Shown here: piece after piece, positions 16,123 to 25,398 of the stretch
Numbering within the stretch: the first letter of the stretch is position 1
Layout: each line of letters opens with the position of its first letter
NCBI GenBank assembly: GCA_043421945.1
Contig: JBHOGO010000002.1
Location: 1-64,000, forward strand
Source of the DNA: Thaumasiovibrio sp043421945
Lineage (GTDB): Bacteria; Pseudomonadota; Gammaproteobacteria; Enterobacterales; Vibrionaceae
Direction of reading: 5' to 3'
Length of the DNA stretch: 64,000 bases
The notes under the pieces: generated by a model
Told to the model about the DNA's origin: nothing
The model's input: only the letters and a program-made list of their open reading frames with translations
Databases searched by the model: none
Position numbers and translations under genes: made by a program

Positions 16123-16413
16123 ATGATTAAGTTAACTATTGTTGCAAACATTGTCGCTAATAACGATAAAATTGAACACGTCAAAGCAGAGTTACTCAAG
16201 CTAATTGAAATCACTCGAGCAGAAGAAGGATGCATTAACTACGACCTGCATCAAGACAACGACAACCCAGCTCACTTCACCTTTTATGAGAACTGGGAGT
16301 CACGTGAGCTATGGCAAACCCATATGGGCAACCAGCACCTTGTAGATTACATGGCTGCAACAGAGGGTTGCGTAGCTAGCTTCACCTTAAATGAAATGAC
16401 TCAAATCGCTTAA
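16123..16413 (+). CDS. Antibiotic-biosynthesis-monooxygenase-like (ABM/YgiN) protein
   Basis: A 96-residue protein of the small dimeric alpha/beta barrel ABM family: KLTIVANIVANNDKIEHVK, the EEGCINYDLHQD strand-turn, FTFYENWESRELWQTHM with its conserved Glu-Asn-Trp and His. Relatives include YgiN quinol monooxygenase and LsrG. AGAGGAAG lies six bases before the ATG at 16123; a start at 16072 has no such box. Substrate cannot be predicted. It stands alone and is convergent with the exporter gene. Confidence 0.82.
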   Translation: MIKLTIVANIVANNDKIEHVKAELLKLIEITRAEEGCINYDLHQDNDNPAHFTFYENWESRELWQTHMGNQHLVDYMAATEGCVASFTLNEMTQIA

Positions 16414-16444
16414 AATTATTTAATGCTTATTTAAAGTTGATTGA

Positions 16445-16475
16445 CTGGCACAACGGAATTGCTCTGTGGTGCCAG
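16445..16475. terminator. Stem-loop between convergent genes
   Basis: CTGGCAC and GTGCCAG form a 7-bp stem with a 17-base loop between the stops of the monooxygenase and exporter genes. There is no T-run, so the terminator call is weak. Confidence 0.4.
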
Positions 16476-16483
16476 TGTAAAGG

Positions 16484-17686
16484 CTAATTAAGCCCCTGAA
16501 GCACCTTATTGTCTCGAGCTGCCAAATTAGCAAAAAGGGTACATAAAACTGCAAGCACTGCAATCAACCCAATAGGTACCACCCATGTTCCAGTCAAAGC
16601 TCGAAGATAACCAATTACGGTAGGCCCTGTTGCTGCTAACGCATAACCGATACTCTGAGATAAACCTGATAACGCTGCAGCTTGCCCTGATGTTGTGGTT
16701 CGTAAGCCCACGAACGACAGAGCGATAATGAACGTAGAGCAGTTACCTACCCCAAATAAAACAACCCAGAAAATAGCAAAATCAGGTATCAAGACTAAGC
16801 CGATAAGCCCTAAAAACACCGCTGATGCTGTCCCAGTAATCAACCACCTTTGGCTTGTTGTTTTTGATAAAATTGGGGCTAAAACAAGCCCAGGCACCAT
16901 TGTTGAAAACTGTAATAAGCCATAAATATACCCAGCCTCCAGTTCACTGTAACCCAGATCGTTCAGCATCTTTGGCAACCAGCCAGCAAGCGAATAAAAA
17001 GTAAATGAATTGATACCAATAGCGAGGGTCACCTGCCAAGCCACGGGGCATTTAAGTAGAGATAGCATGGTAGTATCACTACCACCCTCTTTCGCTACTG
17101 TATTCTTTCGAGGTGTCCGCACGATCTTCGGCAACCAGATAATCAGTGCGAGTAAAGGAAAGATAAGGTTAAACGATAGCGCAACCTGCCAGCCTGAGAA
17201 ATCTCCTACCTCAATCATTGAAATAGGAACCATAAGGCTCGCCCCTAGTGTCGAACCAATTCCCATTGTAAATATATATAAAGAAGTAATAACGGAAATT
17301 CGCGTCGGAAAGCTGACTTTGACGACAACAGGCAGTAGTACATTACCTGCGGCAATACCTGCACCAATGAATACTGTGCCTAAATATAAAGGAAATTCAC
17401 TGCCAAGGGAGCGCATAATGATCCCAATACCAATCAAGAGTATTGCAAGCAATAAGCTTGGGTAGAGTCCAAGCTTCCGTGAAAGAACAGGGGCGATAGG
17501 AGAAAAGATCGCAAACGTAAGCAGTGGTAGTGAAGTCAGCATTCCTGCACTGGATGCAGTAAGGGATAAATCCTCCATCACCTGACCAAGAACAGGTGCC
17601 ACACTGGTAAATGGTCCGCGAAGATTAAGCGCTACAAATAAGACACCCAAAAATAGAATGATGTTAGATTGCTTAGATGTCGTCAT
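16484..17686 (-). CDS. MFS transporter, CynX/NimT family
   Basis: A 400-residue, 12-helix major facilitator. The N-terminal ALNLRGPFTSVAPVLGQV and SSAGMLTSLPLLTFAIFSP segments are diagnostic for the CynX/NimT family (cyanate, 2-nitroimidazole and related small molecules), in which the first helix carries the N-L-R motif. Length is normal and there is no break. AGGTAAATTCA precedes the ATG. The actual substrate is unknown; no cyanase gene is seen nearby. Confidence 0.85.
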   Translation of the reverse strand: MTTSKQSNIILFLGVLFVALNLRGPFTSVAPVLGQVMEDLSLTASSAGMLTSLPLLTFAIFSPIAPVLSRKLGLYPSLLLAILLIGIGIIMRSLGSEFPLYLGTVFIGAGIAAGNVLLPVVVKVSFPTRISVITSLYIFTMGIGSTLGASLMVPISMIEVGDFSGWQVALSFNLIFPLLALIIWLPKIVRTPRKNTVAKEGGSDTTMLSLLKCPVAWQVTLAIGINSFTFYSLAGWLPKMLNDLGYSELEAGYIYGLLQFSTMVPGLVLAPILSKTTSQRWLITGTASAVFLGLIGLVLIPDFAIFWVVLFGVGNCSTFIIALSFVGLRTTTSGQAAALSGLSQSIGYALAATGPTVIGYLRALTGTWVVPIGLIAVLAVLCTLFANLAARDNKVLQGLN

Positions 17687-17882
17687 TGAATTTACCTGAA
17701 GATATTGGGCGGCTAGTATAACTAAAAAATGGCAACTTCTCGTTTGTTTATTCCCATCTAACCGGTTTTAATCTGACCACTAGCAAAGCATTTACTAAAG
17801 GCATACTAAGAAAAAATCAATAGAACAATGATGGAGGTATGAATGTGAGCCACGAGAGACGGCAAATATATAGCTAAAGACA

Positions 17883-17914
17883 CACAACGCTGAGAATAGC
17901 TTCTCAGCGTTGTG
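17883..17914 (-). terminator. Strong stem-loop after the chemoreceptor gene
   Basis: CACAACGCTGAGAA and TTCTCAGCGTTGTG form a perfect 14-bp stem with a four-base loop, 18 bases beyond the stop of the chemoreceptor gene. The following minus-strand bases are only moderately T-rich. Confidence 0.7.
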
Positions 17915-17931
17915 AAATGATAACGTAAAAT

Positions 17932-19983
17932 CTATACAGAATAATGAGATAGCATGTTGCGCTGAGTTTCTGCAATACCAGAGACTTTTTGTGCACTTTC
18001 AAGTAGCTGATCAAGCTGTTGGTTATTCACTTGTGCTTGGTGTGCTACCTTTTCGACAGAGCGCCCTACTTCGCTTGAGGCTTGCTCTTGTTGTTGGGTT
18101 GCTGTCGCAATCATCATTATTTTCTCGTTCATTGAACCAATCACCGTTTCGATACGATGAATAGCATCCCCAACACCTTCAGACAAAGTCATCGTGTGCG
18201 TCATCTCTTCACGGCTTTGGCGCATGGCCATGTTTGCATCTTCTGCTGAGCGGTGCAGTGCTTGAATTGATGTTCGAATTGAGTCAGTTTGATCATTCGT
18301 TTCAGAAGCCAGTTTTCGTACTTCATCAGCGACAACAGCAAAGCCTCGTCCTTGCTCACCAGCACGCGCAGCTTCAATGGCTGCGTTCAGTGCGAGTAAA
18401 TTGGTATTGCCAGCAATAGAACTAATCAAATCGACAACTTCAGTAATATTATTAACGTGCTTATCCAGCTCAATCATGCGCTCTTCGTTAACGGCAAACT
18501 GCTGATCAAGTTGTTTCAGCTTATTCGTGCTTTCGCTAATAATTTTCACACCGTTAGTTGCTAATTCTCGCGCTGCTTCTGCTTCTTTTTCTGATTCCAC
18601 CGTACTGTTTGCTATATCGCGAATGGACGCCTCTAGCTCGGTAATAGCTGATGCTACAGTGGCAAGATCAGAAGTTTGAGTTTGCAGTGCCTTCTTCGAA
18701 ATATTTGTTGCAGCAACACTTGCCGTTGACGCATCACGTAAGTCTTCGCTATTTGCTGTTACGCGACTAATTGTCTCTTTATTATTCCGCTGGGAGTTGT
18801 TGATGAGGCGAGCAAGAGTAGAAAACTCACGGGGAGCACTTTCATTGGCTTGTGCGGTTAAATCACCATGACTCATGGACTTAACGACACTATCGACATC
18901 ATTCAGCGACTTAGTGACTAATCGACTGACCCAAAGACCAGCAACAACAGCGAGTACCAACCCGACTAGGCTAAGTAAAAGCAATAGACGCCTTGCATTC
19001 ACATTAGCACTCAAGACACTACGCTCAGCGTCTGCTATTAAACGATCTGATTGGAGTGTCATCTCATCAAGTTGCAGCATCATAATATCAACTTGAGATT
19101 CCATATCTTCGACAATAGCTTGCTGTTGCTCTAAGAGGGCTAACTTAGCTAGCTGAATTGCCACAATACCATTGTCATCAAAGAGACCACGAACCATATC
19201 CATCGGCATCGTAATGCTTGGGTAACTCAATAGTGCTTCATTGACTTTAACCAGCTCTTCCCAAGCATAATTCATACCCGCCAAGTTTGAGGTTCGCAGA
19301 CCACGTTCAAATTGTTGAGCCGTTTTAAGGTCGACTGCATTTAATAAGTTAGTCAGGTTAGTCGCCATCTCAAACGAATGATTAATGTAGTTCGTTACGT
19401 GGTTTCTGGCCTCGTAATCAAAACCATACAATTCAACGCCAATACGTGACATTTCAGAGCGTGAAGAAGAGACAGCATAGTCCATCATTGATCTTGCTTT
19501 CACAATGGCTTCTTCATTGGTAATAATCTGTTCTTGTGTTTGACGCACTTGAACAACGAACGAGTCAATCTCTGTTAACTCGTCGGCAAATCGGTGAGAC
19601 TCCTCACTAAGCCAAGGCATATTGTTTTCGACTGCAAGCGCAGCTAATGATGACACCGATTCGTTAATCAACGCTTTATTCGTATCGAAAGTATCATGCG
19701 CATTGACCAGCTGCTCAACCGTTTTGCTGCTGACCATCTCAGTCATATTTTGTTGAGCTAATAAGGAGCTCTTTACGATCACGGAACTTGCATTCGCAAC
19801 CGGCAGGGCTCTCGCTGATAATGCGTCAAATTCTGTTGATATATTATCGAGGCCTTTCGTACCGAACAAAGAAAGTAATGCACCAACGGTAACTAAAAGA
19901 AAGAGAACAAACTTGATGCTAGTGACTAAAGCGACAGAATGGGATGACGAGCTAGACGCTATTTTTTTCTTTTTAGCCAACAT
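17932..19983 (-). CDS. Methyl-accepting chemotaxis protein
   Basis: A 683-residue chemoreceptor of the classic membrane-spanning layout: first helix at about 16-40, a long helical periplasmic sensor region (about 41-328), second helix (LLLLLSLVGLVLAVVAGLWV), a HAMP domain (about 352-404), and the signalling domain with the conserved hairpin tip LLALNAAIEAARAGEQGRGF at about residue 527. The ligand is not predictable; the all-helical sensor region is about 285 residues, suggesting a double four-helix bundle. No pentapeptide CheR/CheB tether is seen at the C-terminus (it ends SHYSV). Single-gene unit ending in a strong stem-loop. Confidence 0.92.
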   Translation of the reverse strand: MLAKKKKIASSSSSHSVALVTSIKFVLFLLVTVGALLSLFGTKGLDNISTEFDALSARALPVANASSVIVKSSLLAQQNMTEMVSSKTVEQLVNAHDTFDTNKALINESVSSLAALAVENNMPWLSEESHRFADELTEIDSFVVQVRQTQEQIITNEEAIVKARSMMDYAVSSSRSEMSRIGVELYGFDYEARNHVTNYINHSFEMATNLTNLLNAVDLKTAQQFERGLRTSNLAGMNYAWEELVKVNEALLSYPSITMPMDMVRGLFDDNGIVAIQLAKLALLEQQQAIVEDMESQVDIMMLQLDEMTLQSDRLIADAERSVLSANVNARRLLLLLSLVGLVLAVVAGLWVSRLVTKSLNDVDSVVKSMSHGDLTAQANESAPREFSTLARLINNSQRNNKETISRVTANSEDLRDASTASVAATNISKKALQTQTSDLATVASAITELEASIRDIANSTVESEKEAEAARELATNGVKIISESTNKLKQLDQQFAVNEERMIELDKHVNNITEVVDLISSIAGNTNLLALNAAIEAARAGEQGRGFAVVADEVRKLASETNDQTDSIRTSIQALHRSAEDANMAMRQSREEMTHTMTLSEGVGDAIHRIETVIGSMNEKIMMIATATQQQEQASSEVGRSVEKVAHQAQVNNQQLDQLLESAQKVSGIAETQRNMLSHYSV

Positions 19984-20188
19984 TAAATTACCTTATAAGA
20001 GCAAAAGAGGGTAAGACCTCAACTTGCAATAAGATAAAACTAATTTATTACAGAATTATTTCACCCGCGAAATACACCATTATTTTAAAATTAGTCAATA
20101 AGGTAATAACATGTCATGGTCAACAATATATCAGGTGTCATTATATTGCATTGCACAAACATCATCACACCTAATAATAAAAATAATA

Positions 20189-20554
20189 CTAACGGGTTGC
20201 GCAGTTTTGAGCTAAACGCTCTGCAATGGCTGAATCGAACAAATTCTTAACGAGGCTAATATAATCTTCTAGAAACCCAATTTGCTCATTGGTAGGGCAA
20301 CACATCCAAACAGAAGAAAGCACTTCATTTAAGTCTTCCATTACATTATCGGCTTCTTGCATCAGTTTGAATCGAAAGTCCGAATCGAGATCAGGGTTCT
20401 GCTGCATCACCGCCATCAAGTTAGACGCAATCATGTCCATAACGACATCTTCTATGGATTCTTGACCATCTTCTTCCCCACCACGCTCAAAGAGATCTAA
20501 GTGTGCAGTGAAGTGCTCTATCAATGCGTGATAACCTTCAGACTCAACGACCAT
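20189..20554 (-). CDS. DUF3802 family protein
   Basis: A 121-residue acidic, all-helical protein (MVVESEGYHALIEHFTAHLD at the start, then ESIEDVVMDMIASNLMAVMQQNPDLD, FRFKLMQEADNVMEDLNEVL). The pattern fits DUF3802, a family I know from vibrios and relatives; its function is unknown. It lies between the chemoreceptor and the cyclase/REC-CheC pair on the same strand, but gaps of about 150-200 bases on both sides suggest its own promoter. Confidence 0.75.
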   Translation of the reverse strand: MVVESEGYHALIEHFTAHLDLFERGGEEDGQESIEDVVMDMIASNLMAVMQQNPDLDSDFRFKLMQEADNVMEDLNEVLSSVWMCCPTNEQIGFLEDYISLVKNLFDSAIAERLAQNCATR

Positions 20555-20708
20555 AGTTTACTTTTTATCCTCAACAAATCTCTACAACTACAAGACACAA
20601 GGTATGCAACTCACCGTCGAGTGTCAATCTCCGACTAAAGTATTATTAATATATTAGACTGCAATAACAAATAATGCGTGTTTAGAGCAATTTTGTGCTG
20701 CAGGGATA

Positions 20709-21689
20709 TTACATCATCGCTGACACCTTCTCGCTACGGTGCAAGGTCACTCGATTCCGTCCTGATTCTTTTGATGCATACAAAGCGTCGTCGGCCAACT
20801 TCAGCCACGCGTCACTCGATTTCACAGCCTTATCATGCATCGCGACACCGATACTAACGGTGATACGAATAGTTTGCCCTTGAGTGTGTATCCGATGACT
20901 CGAAATTTTCTGCCGTATTTGCTCAGCCAGATCGACAGCTTGTTTCTCTGTGACACCCGTAGCATAGGCAACAAACTCTTCTCCACCATATCGACCAGAT
21001 TGGCCTAACTCATCCAAAGCTGTCTGCCACTCTTTCGCGACATATTTAATAATCTCATCGCCAACTTGATGCCCGTAAGTATCATTTATCCGTTTAAAAT
21101 AATCGATATCGCACATGAATAGTGCTGCAGAGCAATCAACAGAGCACACTATGTTTTTAAAGGTATCATTATAATATCGCTCCCAATGTGTTCTATTTAA
21201 TAAATTTGTCAGGCCATCAATTGAGCTTATCTTTTTCAATTCGTGATTATAATCTCTCAAATCACTTTTATTTTTGGCAATATCAGACACATCATTAACT
21301 TTTATACAAACATGAGATACTCTTCCTGACAGGTTATACAGTGGTAGAAATGTCACATCCTGATACATGACTTCTTCTCCACCAGTAAGTGGGCAAAAGT
21401 TATAAAAAGGAAATATATGAGGTCTATTTTCCCAACTGCTAAACCCACTCGCGCCAGTAGCAATCACTTGCTGGATACGATCCATCATCCAATGACTTGG
21501 CAACTCGGTAAGCACATCAAAAAGGCGCTTACCAAGTACCTTATCTGAGTTTAACCCAGTGTAAGCTTGAGCGAATCGATTCCAAACCGTAATCGTGTAA
21601 GTATCATCAACGACAATCACCCCAGCATCAACACTATTGACCACCTGTACAAGCGTGTGAAACTCTGAAAGATCTAGCTTTTCTTTCAT
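20709..21689 (-). CDS. PAS-GGDEF diguanylate cyclase
   Basis: 326 residues from the ATG at 21689, which forms an ATGA overlap with the stop of the REC-CheC gene and has AGGACG in front; a start at 21713 would lie deeper in that gene. N-terminal PAS domain (about 10-125, VVDDTYTITVWNRFAQAYTG), then a GGDEF domain with SIDGLTNLLNRTHWE and an intact active site RYGGEEF at about residue 253. No RxxD inhibitory site is present five residues before it, so product inhibition through a canonical I-site is not expected. No membrane helix, so it is cytosolic. Coupling to REC-CheC suggests phospho-dependent control of c-di-GMP synthesis. Confidence 0.88.
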   Translation of the reverse strand: MKEKLDLSEFHTLVQVVNSVDAGVIVVDDTYTITVWNRFAQAYTGLNSDKVLGKRLFDVLTELPSHWMMDRIQQVIATGASGFSSWENRPHIFPFYNFCPLTGGEEVMYQDVTFLPLYNLSGRVSHVCIKVNDVSDIAKNKSDLRDYNHELKKISSIDGLTNLLNRTHWERYYNDTFKNIVCSVDCSAALFMCDIDYFKRINDTYGHQVGDEIIKYVAKEWQTALDELGQSGRYGGEEFVAYATGVTEKQAVDLAEQIRQKISSHRIHTQGQTIRITVSIGVAMHDKAVKSSDAWLKLADDALYASKESGRNRVTLHRSEKVSAMM

Positions 21690-22657
21690 ATCGTCCTCAA
21701 AATTTTTTCCCATCGATGACTTGCGTTTTCATCCATCAAAAACAACACATCACAGTGAAAGTCACTGTCAGCTGACGTATAGCTATATTCAATACTCAGG
21801 TAATGCCCTTTTTTTTTGCCGCTACACGCTGGCGAAGTGGCTCTTCTCACCATTTCCTTGTCGACAACCATCGGTGGCCTTAGCGAAAACTCAATCAGAA
21901 CTTGTTGAGATAGCGACACAAGAAAAGTAGAAACTAGCAAATTGGCGAGATCGAGGATTTTTTCATTTGAATCAGTATCTTGATCATTACACCCTAGGCG
22001 TTTAGCAAATTGTTTTTTATCATTTCCTTGCATCGCGACCAATGCTTCTCCGTGTATACCCCCTCCTACAAACCGTTGTGACACTGAAAGAAGTTCATCG
22101 TTAGCTTTGAGGTCTTGGATTAGCATAGCGACTTCATTAACAGGAGTATCATCTACCTTCGGTAATGGCATATGAATAAACTCACCCAGTTGCTTAGCGA
22201 TCACTGCCGCCCCTCGACCTAATGCAACGTTGCTCACGTCTCTCAGTTGTTGTTTATAATCAACGTCAAGGTTTATTGGGTTATTCCGAGTAAAGTCTGT
22301 CACATACAAGTACTTTTTTACCACTTGATGAACAACATTTTTTGTAAAGGGTTTATTGATAAAATCAAAAGCCCCTGCTTGTTGGCAGCGCCTTCGTGCT
22401 TCAGGCTGCACATCTGCTGACACAATGATAATCGGCAGAGAGATACTCTGTGTCTGCAATTCAGCTAAAAGAGTAAAGCCGTCCATAACAGGCATAGTCA
22501 AGTCAAGAAATAACAAATCATAAGATTTTTGCTCTAATCGCATCAATGCATCCCAGCCATTTTCTACCTGCTCTATATCCCAGGCTGACGGTAGGCACCT
22601 CGACAATTGTTTTCTAACCAATGGCGAGTCATCACAAATTAATATATTCACACTCAA
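21686..22657 (-). CDS. Response regulator with CheC-like domain
   Basis: A 323-residue protein. Receiver domain at about 1-120: ILICDDSPLVRKQL acid pair, phosphoacceptor aspartate in LLFLDLTMPVMDGF, and KPF at the switch lysine. The second half (about 130-323) resembles CheC/CheX-type proteins: a helix DVSNVALGRGAAVIAKQLG with the family's N-x-x-x-G-x-A-A pattern, and EKILDLANLLVSTFLVSL as the second copy. CheC/CheX domains dephosphorylate CheY-like proteins when the E-x-x-N catalytic residues are kept; here the first helix has N but not the Glu, so activity is doubtful. Co-encoded with a diguanylate cyclase and divergent from another CheX-like (DUF3334) protein. Confidence 0.82.
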   Translation of the reverse strand: MSVNILICDDSPLVRKQLSRCLPSAWDIEQVENGWDALMRLEQKSYDLLFLDLTMPVMDGFTLLAELQTQSISLPIIIVSADVQPEARRRCQQAGAFDFINKPFTKNVVHQVVKKYLYVTDFTRNNPINLDVDYKQQLRDVSNVALGRGAAVIAKQLGEFIHMPLPKVDDTPVNEVAMLIQDLKANDELLSVSQRFVGGGIHGEALVAMQGNDKKQFAKRLGCNDQDTDSNEKILDLANLLVSTFLVSLSQQVLIEFSLRPPMVVDKEMVRRATSPACSGKKKGHYLSIEYSYTSADSDFHCDVLFLMDENASHRWEKILRTI

Positions 22658-22892
22658 TCCCTCGAAATCGTGATGGTCTGATCTTCTTTTTGAATCAACT
22701 TTTATTGTGATCTTCGTTCAAAGTTAACATTTTCAATTTTAAAATGGCAATTAACTGTCAAATCCTTCGACACTGCGCAATAATCTACACTATCAATGTT
22801 TCTCTTTTAGCTCATTCTTAGCGATGCCTCAAAAAATATCTGCGAGTACCGACGATGACCGCAGGACGCATGCATTCTTTGTAAGGAACACC
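22658..22892. promoter_or_regulatory. Divergent promoter region between REC-CheC and DUF3334 genes
   Basis: A 235-base AT-rich region between two genes transcribed away from each other must contain at least two promoters. I could not fix their elements. Confidence 0.35.
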
Positions 22893-23579
22893 ATGAAAAA
22901 AAGTAAAGTTGTTACAGCCGACGACATTCTTCTAAAACTATGCAAATCAATCTCCACAGTACTAACCACGGCAACACAGTCGCACGTTTCGTACTCTGGT
23001 ATGGTACAAAAAATTACGAAGACGAGCCTCAAGCCTGATATTGGCTGTTTTGTTCTTTTTGATGGCGGATTTTCAGGGCTTGTTGTTATCAACTTTTCTT
23101 CGCAAGCTGCTTTGGAGATGTATGGAAAGTACATGAAATCGATGGGTATTCCTGAAGAGGAGCTTGCATTACTTCATACTTCTGATGAAGTGTCTGATGT
23201 ACTCGGCGAGTTGATGAACCAGATCGTTGGTGCATTTACAACCATGATTCGAAAAGACCTTCAGGTATCCATTACTCAAAACCAGCCCAAGATGCTTGCA
23301 CTCAATAAACAAGTTGTCCTTTCTGTTGATACCAACCTAGATCGCCCACAAGTCCGTCGTGTTAGCTTTACTACCGAGAGTAATAATATTTTTTACCTCG
23401 AGCTTGCGATGGATCGTACTGAGTTCATTCAAATTGATGAGTTTGAAATACAAGAAGACATTGACCCAGACGTACTCATCGCGATGGAAAAAGAAAAGAA
23501 GCATAAGCTTGACGATATGACCACATCGAACAATAGCAAAGAAGTTGACGACGACTTATTCGATAGCCTCGGCATCTAA
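22893..23579 (+). CDS. DUF3334 (CheX/CheC-like) family protein
   Basis: A 228-residue protein. The ATG at 22893 has AAGGAAC nine bases before it and gives the usual N-terminus KKSKVVTADDILLKLCKSIS. The body fits DUF3334, which looks to me like a CheX-type fold: CFVLFDGGFSGLVVINFS, then SDEVSDVLGELMNQIVGAF with the E-x-x-N pair (ELMNQ) seen in CheC/CheX phosphatases, and VVLSVDTNLDRPQ. The C-terminal tail is acidic and polar. Function of the family is not established. Its divergent neighbour is a REC-CheC protein, so a common phospho-signalling role is likely. Confidence 0.8.
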   Translation: MKKSKVVTADDILLKLCKSISTVLTTATQSHVSYSGMVQKITKTSLKPDIGCFVLFDGGFSGLVVINFSSQAALEMYGKYMKSMGIPEEELALLHTSDEVSDVLGELMNQIVGAFTTMIRKDLQVSITQNQPKMLALNKQVVLSVDTNLDRPQVRRVSFTTESNNIFYLELAMDRTEFIQIDEFEIQEDIDPDVLIAMEKEKKHKLDDMTTSNNSKEVDDDLFDSLGI

Positions 23580-23600
23580 TCGATTCGGTGCAACAATTAT

Positions 23601-23621
23601 GGCAGCACAATTTGTGCTGCC
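23601..23621. terminator. Terminator hairpin between convergent DUF3334 and selO genes
   Basis: GGCAGCAC / GTGCTGCC forms an 8-bp GC-rich stem with a 5-base loop, halfway between two convergent stop codons, and may serve both directions. No long T-run follows. Confidence 0.55.
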
Positions 23622-23642
23622 ACAGCGTCATACCCCATAATG

Positions 23643-25139
23643 TCACGTACCACAAAATGTTCGATAATGGCGATCACCATCAGAAGCAACGTGTTGGTAG
23701 CGTTCTGTTTTATCGGTGATGCTATAGGGTTTTGCCAAGACATTCATATACTCAGAAAACAATTGGTAAGACTCACCTTTCGCAATAAAATCGTCCAAGT
23801 TATCTTCAATACGCGCCAGTTGTATTTCAACATCGTGATTTCTTGGTATCACCTGAGGATTAGCTACCTCCATCATAGGCAGTGCTTCATCATTTGATAC
23901 GTACTCTCGCCAGTTTTCATACCAATGACCAAAGCTATCACTGGTCTTCGCTGTAAAATCCGCGACTGTTAAGTCAGCTTTCAGTGCATCAGTAATTAAC
24001 CTAAAACTGATTGTGTAATCCCGCTCTTCATGTTGTAAAACGGATAACAGTTCATCTTGTAAAGCACTCATTACATCTTCAGCGATATTAGTATTTAGGC
24101 CAAGCTTCTGGTTCATCATTTGACGGTAGGCGGCGGAATAGTCTTGACTAAATCGAACGATAATAGGCTCTAACTCGCTCAATGCTTTTTCTTGATCATC
24201 GCCATATAAAGGCATAAGGCTTTCGGCTAAACGGGCTAAATTCCACTGAATGATCGGCGGCTGATTCCCGAAGCAATACCGTCCTTGGGTATCAATAGAG
24301 CTAAATACCGTTTCTGGTGAATAGCGCCCCATCATCGCGCACGGTCCGTAGTCAATAGTTTCACCGCTAATAGCCACATTATCTGTATTCAACACGCCAT
24401 GAATAAAACCGATACGCATCCATTCAATAAGCATTGTTATCTGTTTGGCCATGACCACTTCGATAAATTGAGAGACCTGATTGTCAGCAGTGTATGCAAC
24501 AGACGGAAAATGACGATCCATCGAATAATCCAATAACTGCTGCAAAGAGCTAAGATCACCACGTTGAGAAAAATACTGAAAAGTACCGATTCGAATATGA
24601 CTTTGGGCAACTCTCGTCACTACTGCGCCCTGCTCTGCGCCGTTGTCACGCCAAACATTCTCTCCGGTCGTCACCACCGCTAAAGATTTTGTCGTTGGCA
24701 CGCCTAATGACGACATCGCGTGGCTCATTATAAATTCTCTCAATGCTGGCTTAAGCGCGCACCGCCCATCCCCTCTTCGCGAATAAGGTGTCGGACCTGA
24801 ACCTTTGAGTTGTACATCAAAGCGGTTACCCATCTCATCAGCAAGTTCTGCAATTAAGTGTGCTCGCCCATCGCCAAGTTGGGGGTTAAAACTTCCAAAC
24901 TGATGACCGGCATAGGCCAATGAAATAGAATGTTGATTGGCGAGTGGTATATTTCCGGAAAAAATGTCAGCCTTTTCTTGCGCTGTAAACTCAACAAAAC
25001 CAAGATGGTTCGCTACATCATCATTCCAACAAAGCAAAACAGGTTTTTCAACTTTCGTAGGTGGAACACATTGGTAAAATGCCTCCCCTAGCGATGCATA
25101 ACTATGACTATATCTCACGCTAAACCTTTCGAAATCCAC
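23643..25139 (-). CDS. selO: Protein adenylyltransferase SelO (YdiU)
   Basis: A 498-residue SelO-family pseudokinase that transfers AMP from ATP to protein hydroxyls. Visible family blocks: QFGSFNPQLGDGRAHLIAE, QLKGSGPTPYSRRGDGR (nucleotide-binding loop), SLAVVTTGENV, then GFIHGVLNTDNVAISGETID, which carries the metal-binding Asn and the DYGP (DYGPCAMM) motif. A cysteine stands close to the C-terminus (RTFCGT), in the place of the selenocysteine or cysteine of relatives. It begins at a GTG without a clear ribosome-binding box. E. coli SelO is of similar length (about 480). Confidence 0.92.
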   Translation of the reverse strand: MDFERFSVRYSHSYASLGEAFYQCVPPTKVEKPVLLCWNDDVANHLGFVEFTAQEKADIFSGNIPLANQHSISLAYAGHQFGSFNPQLGDGRAHLIAELADEMGNRFDVQLKGSGPTPYSRRGDGRCALKPALREFIMSHAMSSLGVPTTKSLAVVTTGENVWRDNGAEQGAVVTRVAQSHIRIGTFQYFSQRGDLSSLQQLLDYSMDRHFPSVAYTADNQVSQFIEVVMAKQITMLIEWMRIGFIHGVLNTDNVAISGETIDYGPCAMMGRYSPETVFSSIDTQGRYCFGNQPPIIQWNLARLAESLMPLYGDDQEKALSELEPIIVRFSQDYSAAYRQMMNQKLGLNTNIAEDVMSALQDELLSVLQHEERDYTISFRLITDALKADLTVADFTAKTSDSFGHWYENWREYVSNDEALPMMEVANPQVIPRNHDVEIQLARIEDNLDDFIAKGESYQLFSEYMNVLAKPYSITDKTERYQHVASDGDRHYRTFCGT

Positions 25140-25398
25140 GGCACATAACCACCATCATAACAAGCTCCCCTGATCGCGAGAAACTTTAATGCAACGAAAG
25201 CAAAACAACTCCCTCCCTTTACTAGTCAATCAATTCAACATTCAAATATTGTCCGACGTATAGCTAAATATTTTTTGAAAAAAGTGAATTCCTCAACTTA
25301 ACGCGTGATGAAATGCACACTACATAGAAAAAGTCGAAATCTGCCTAGATTTTGTTTGGTAACCTGCTATTTGAACATTCAACATTGAGCCAACATTT

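Noticed and set aside
17839..17877. Twelve-codon frame with a good GGAGG box upstream of the exporter gene
   Set aside because: Too short to support as a gene; no resemblance to a leader peptide, and it lies antisense to the probable promoter region.
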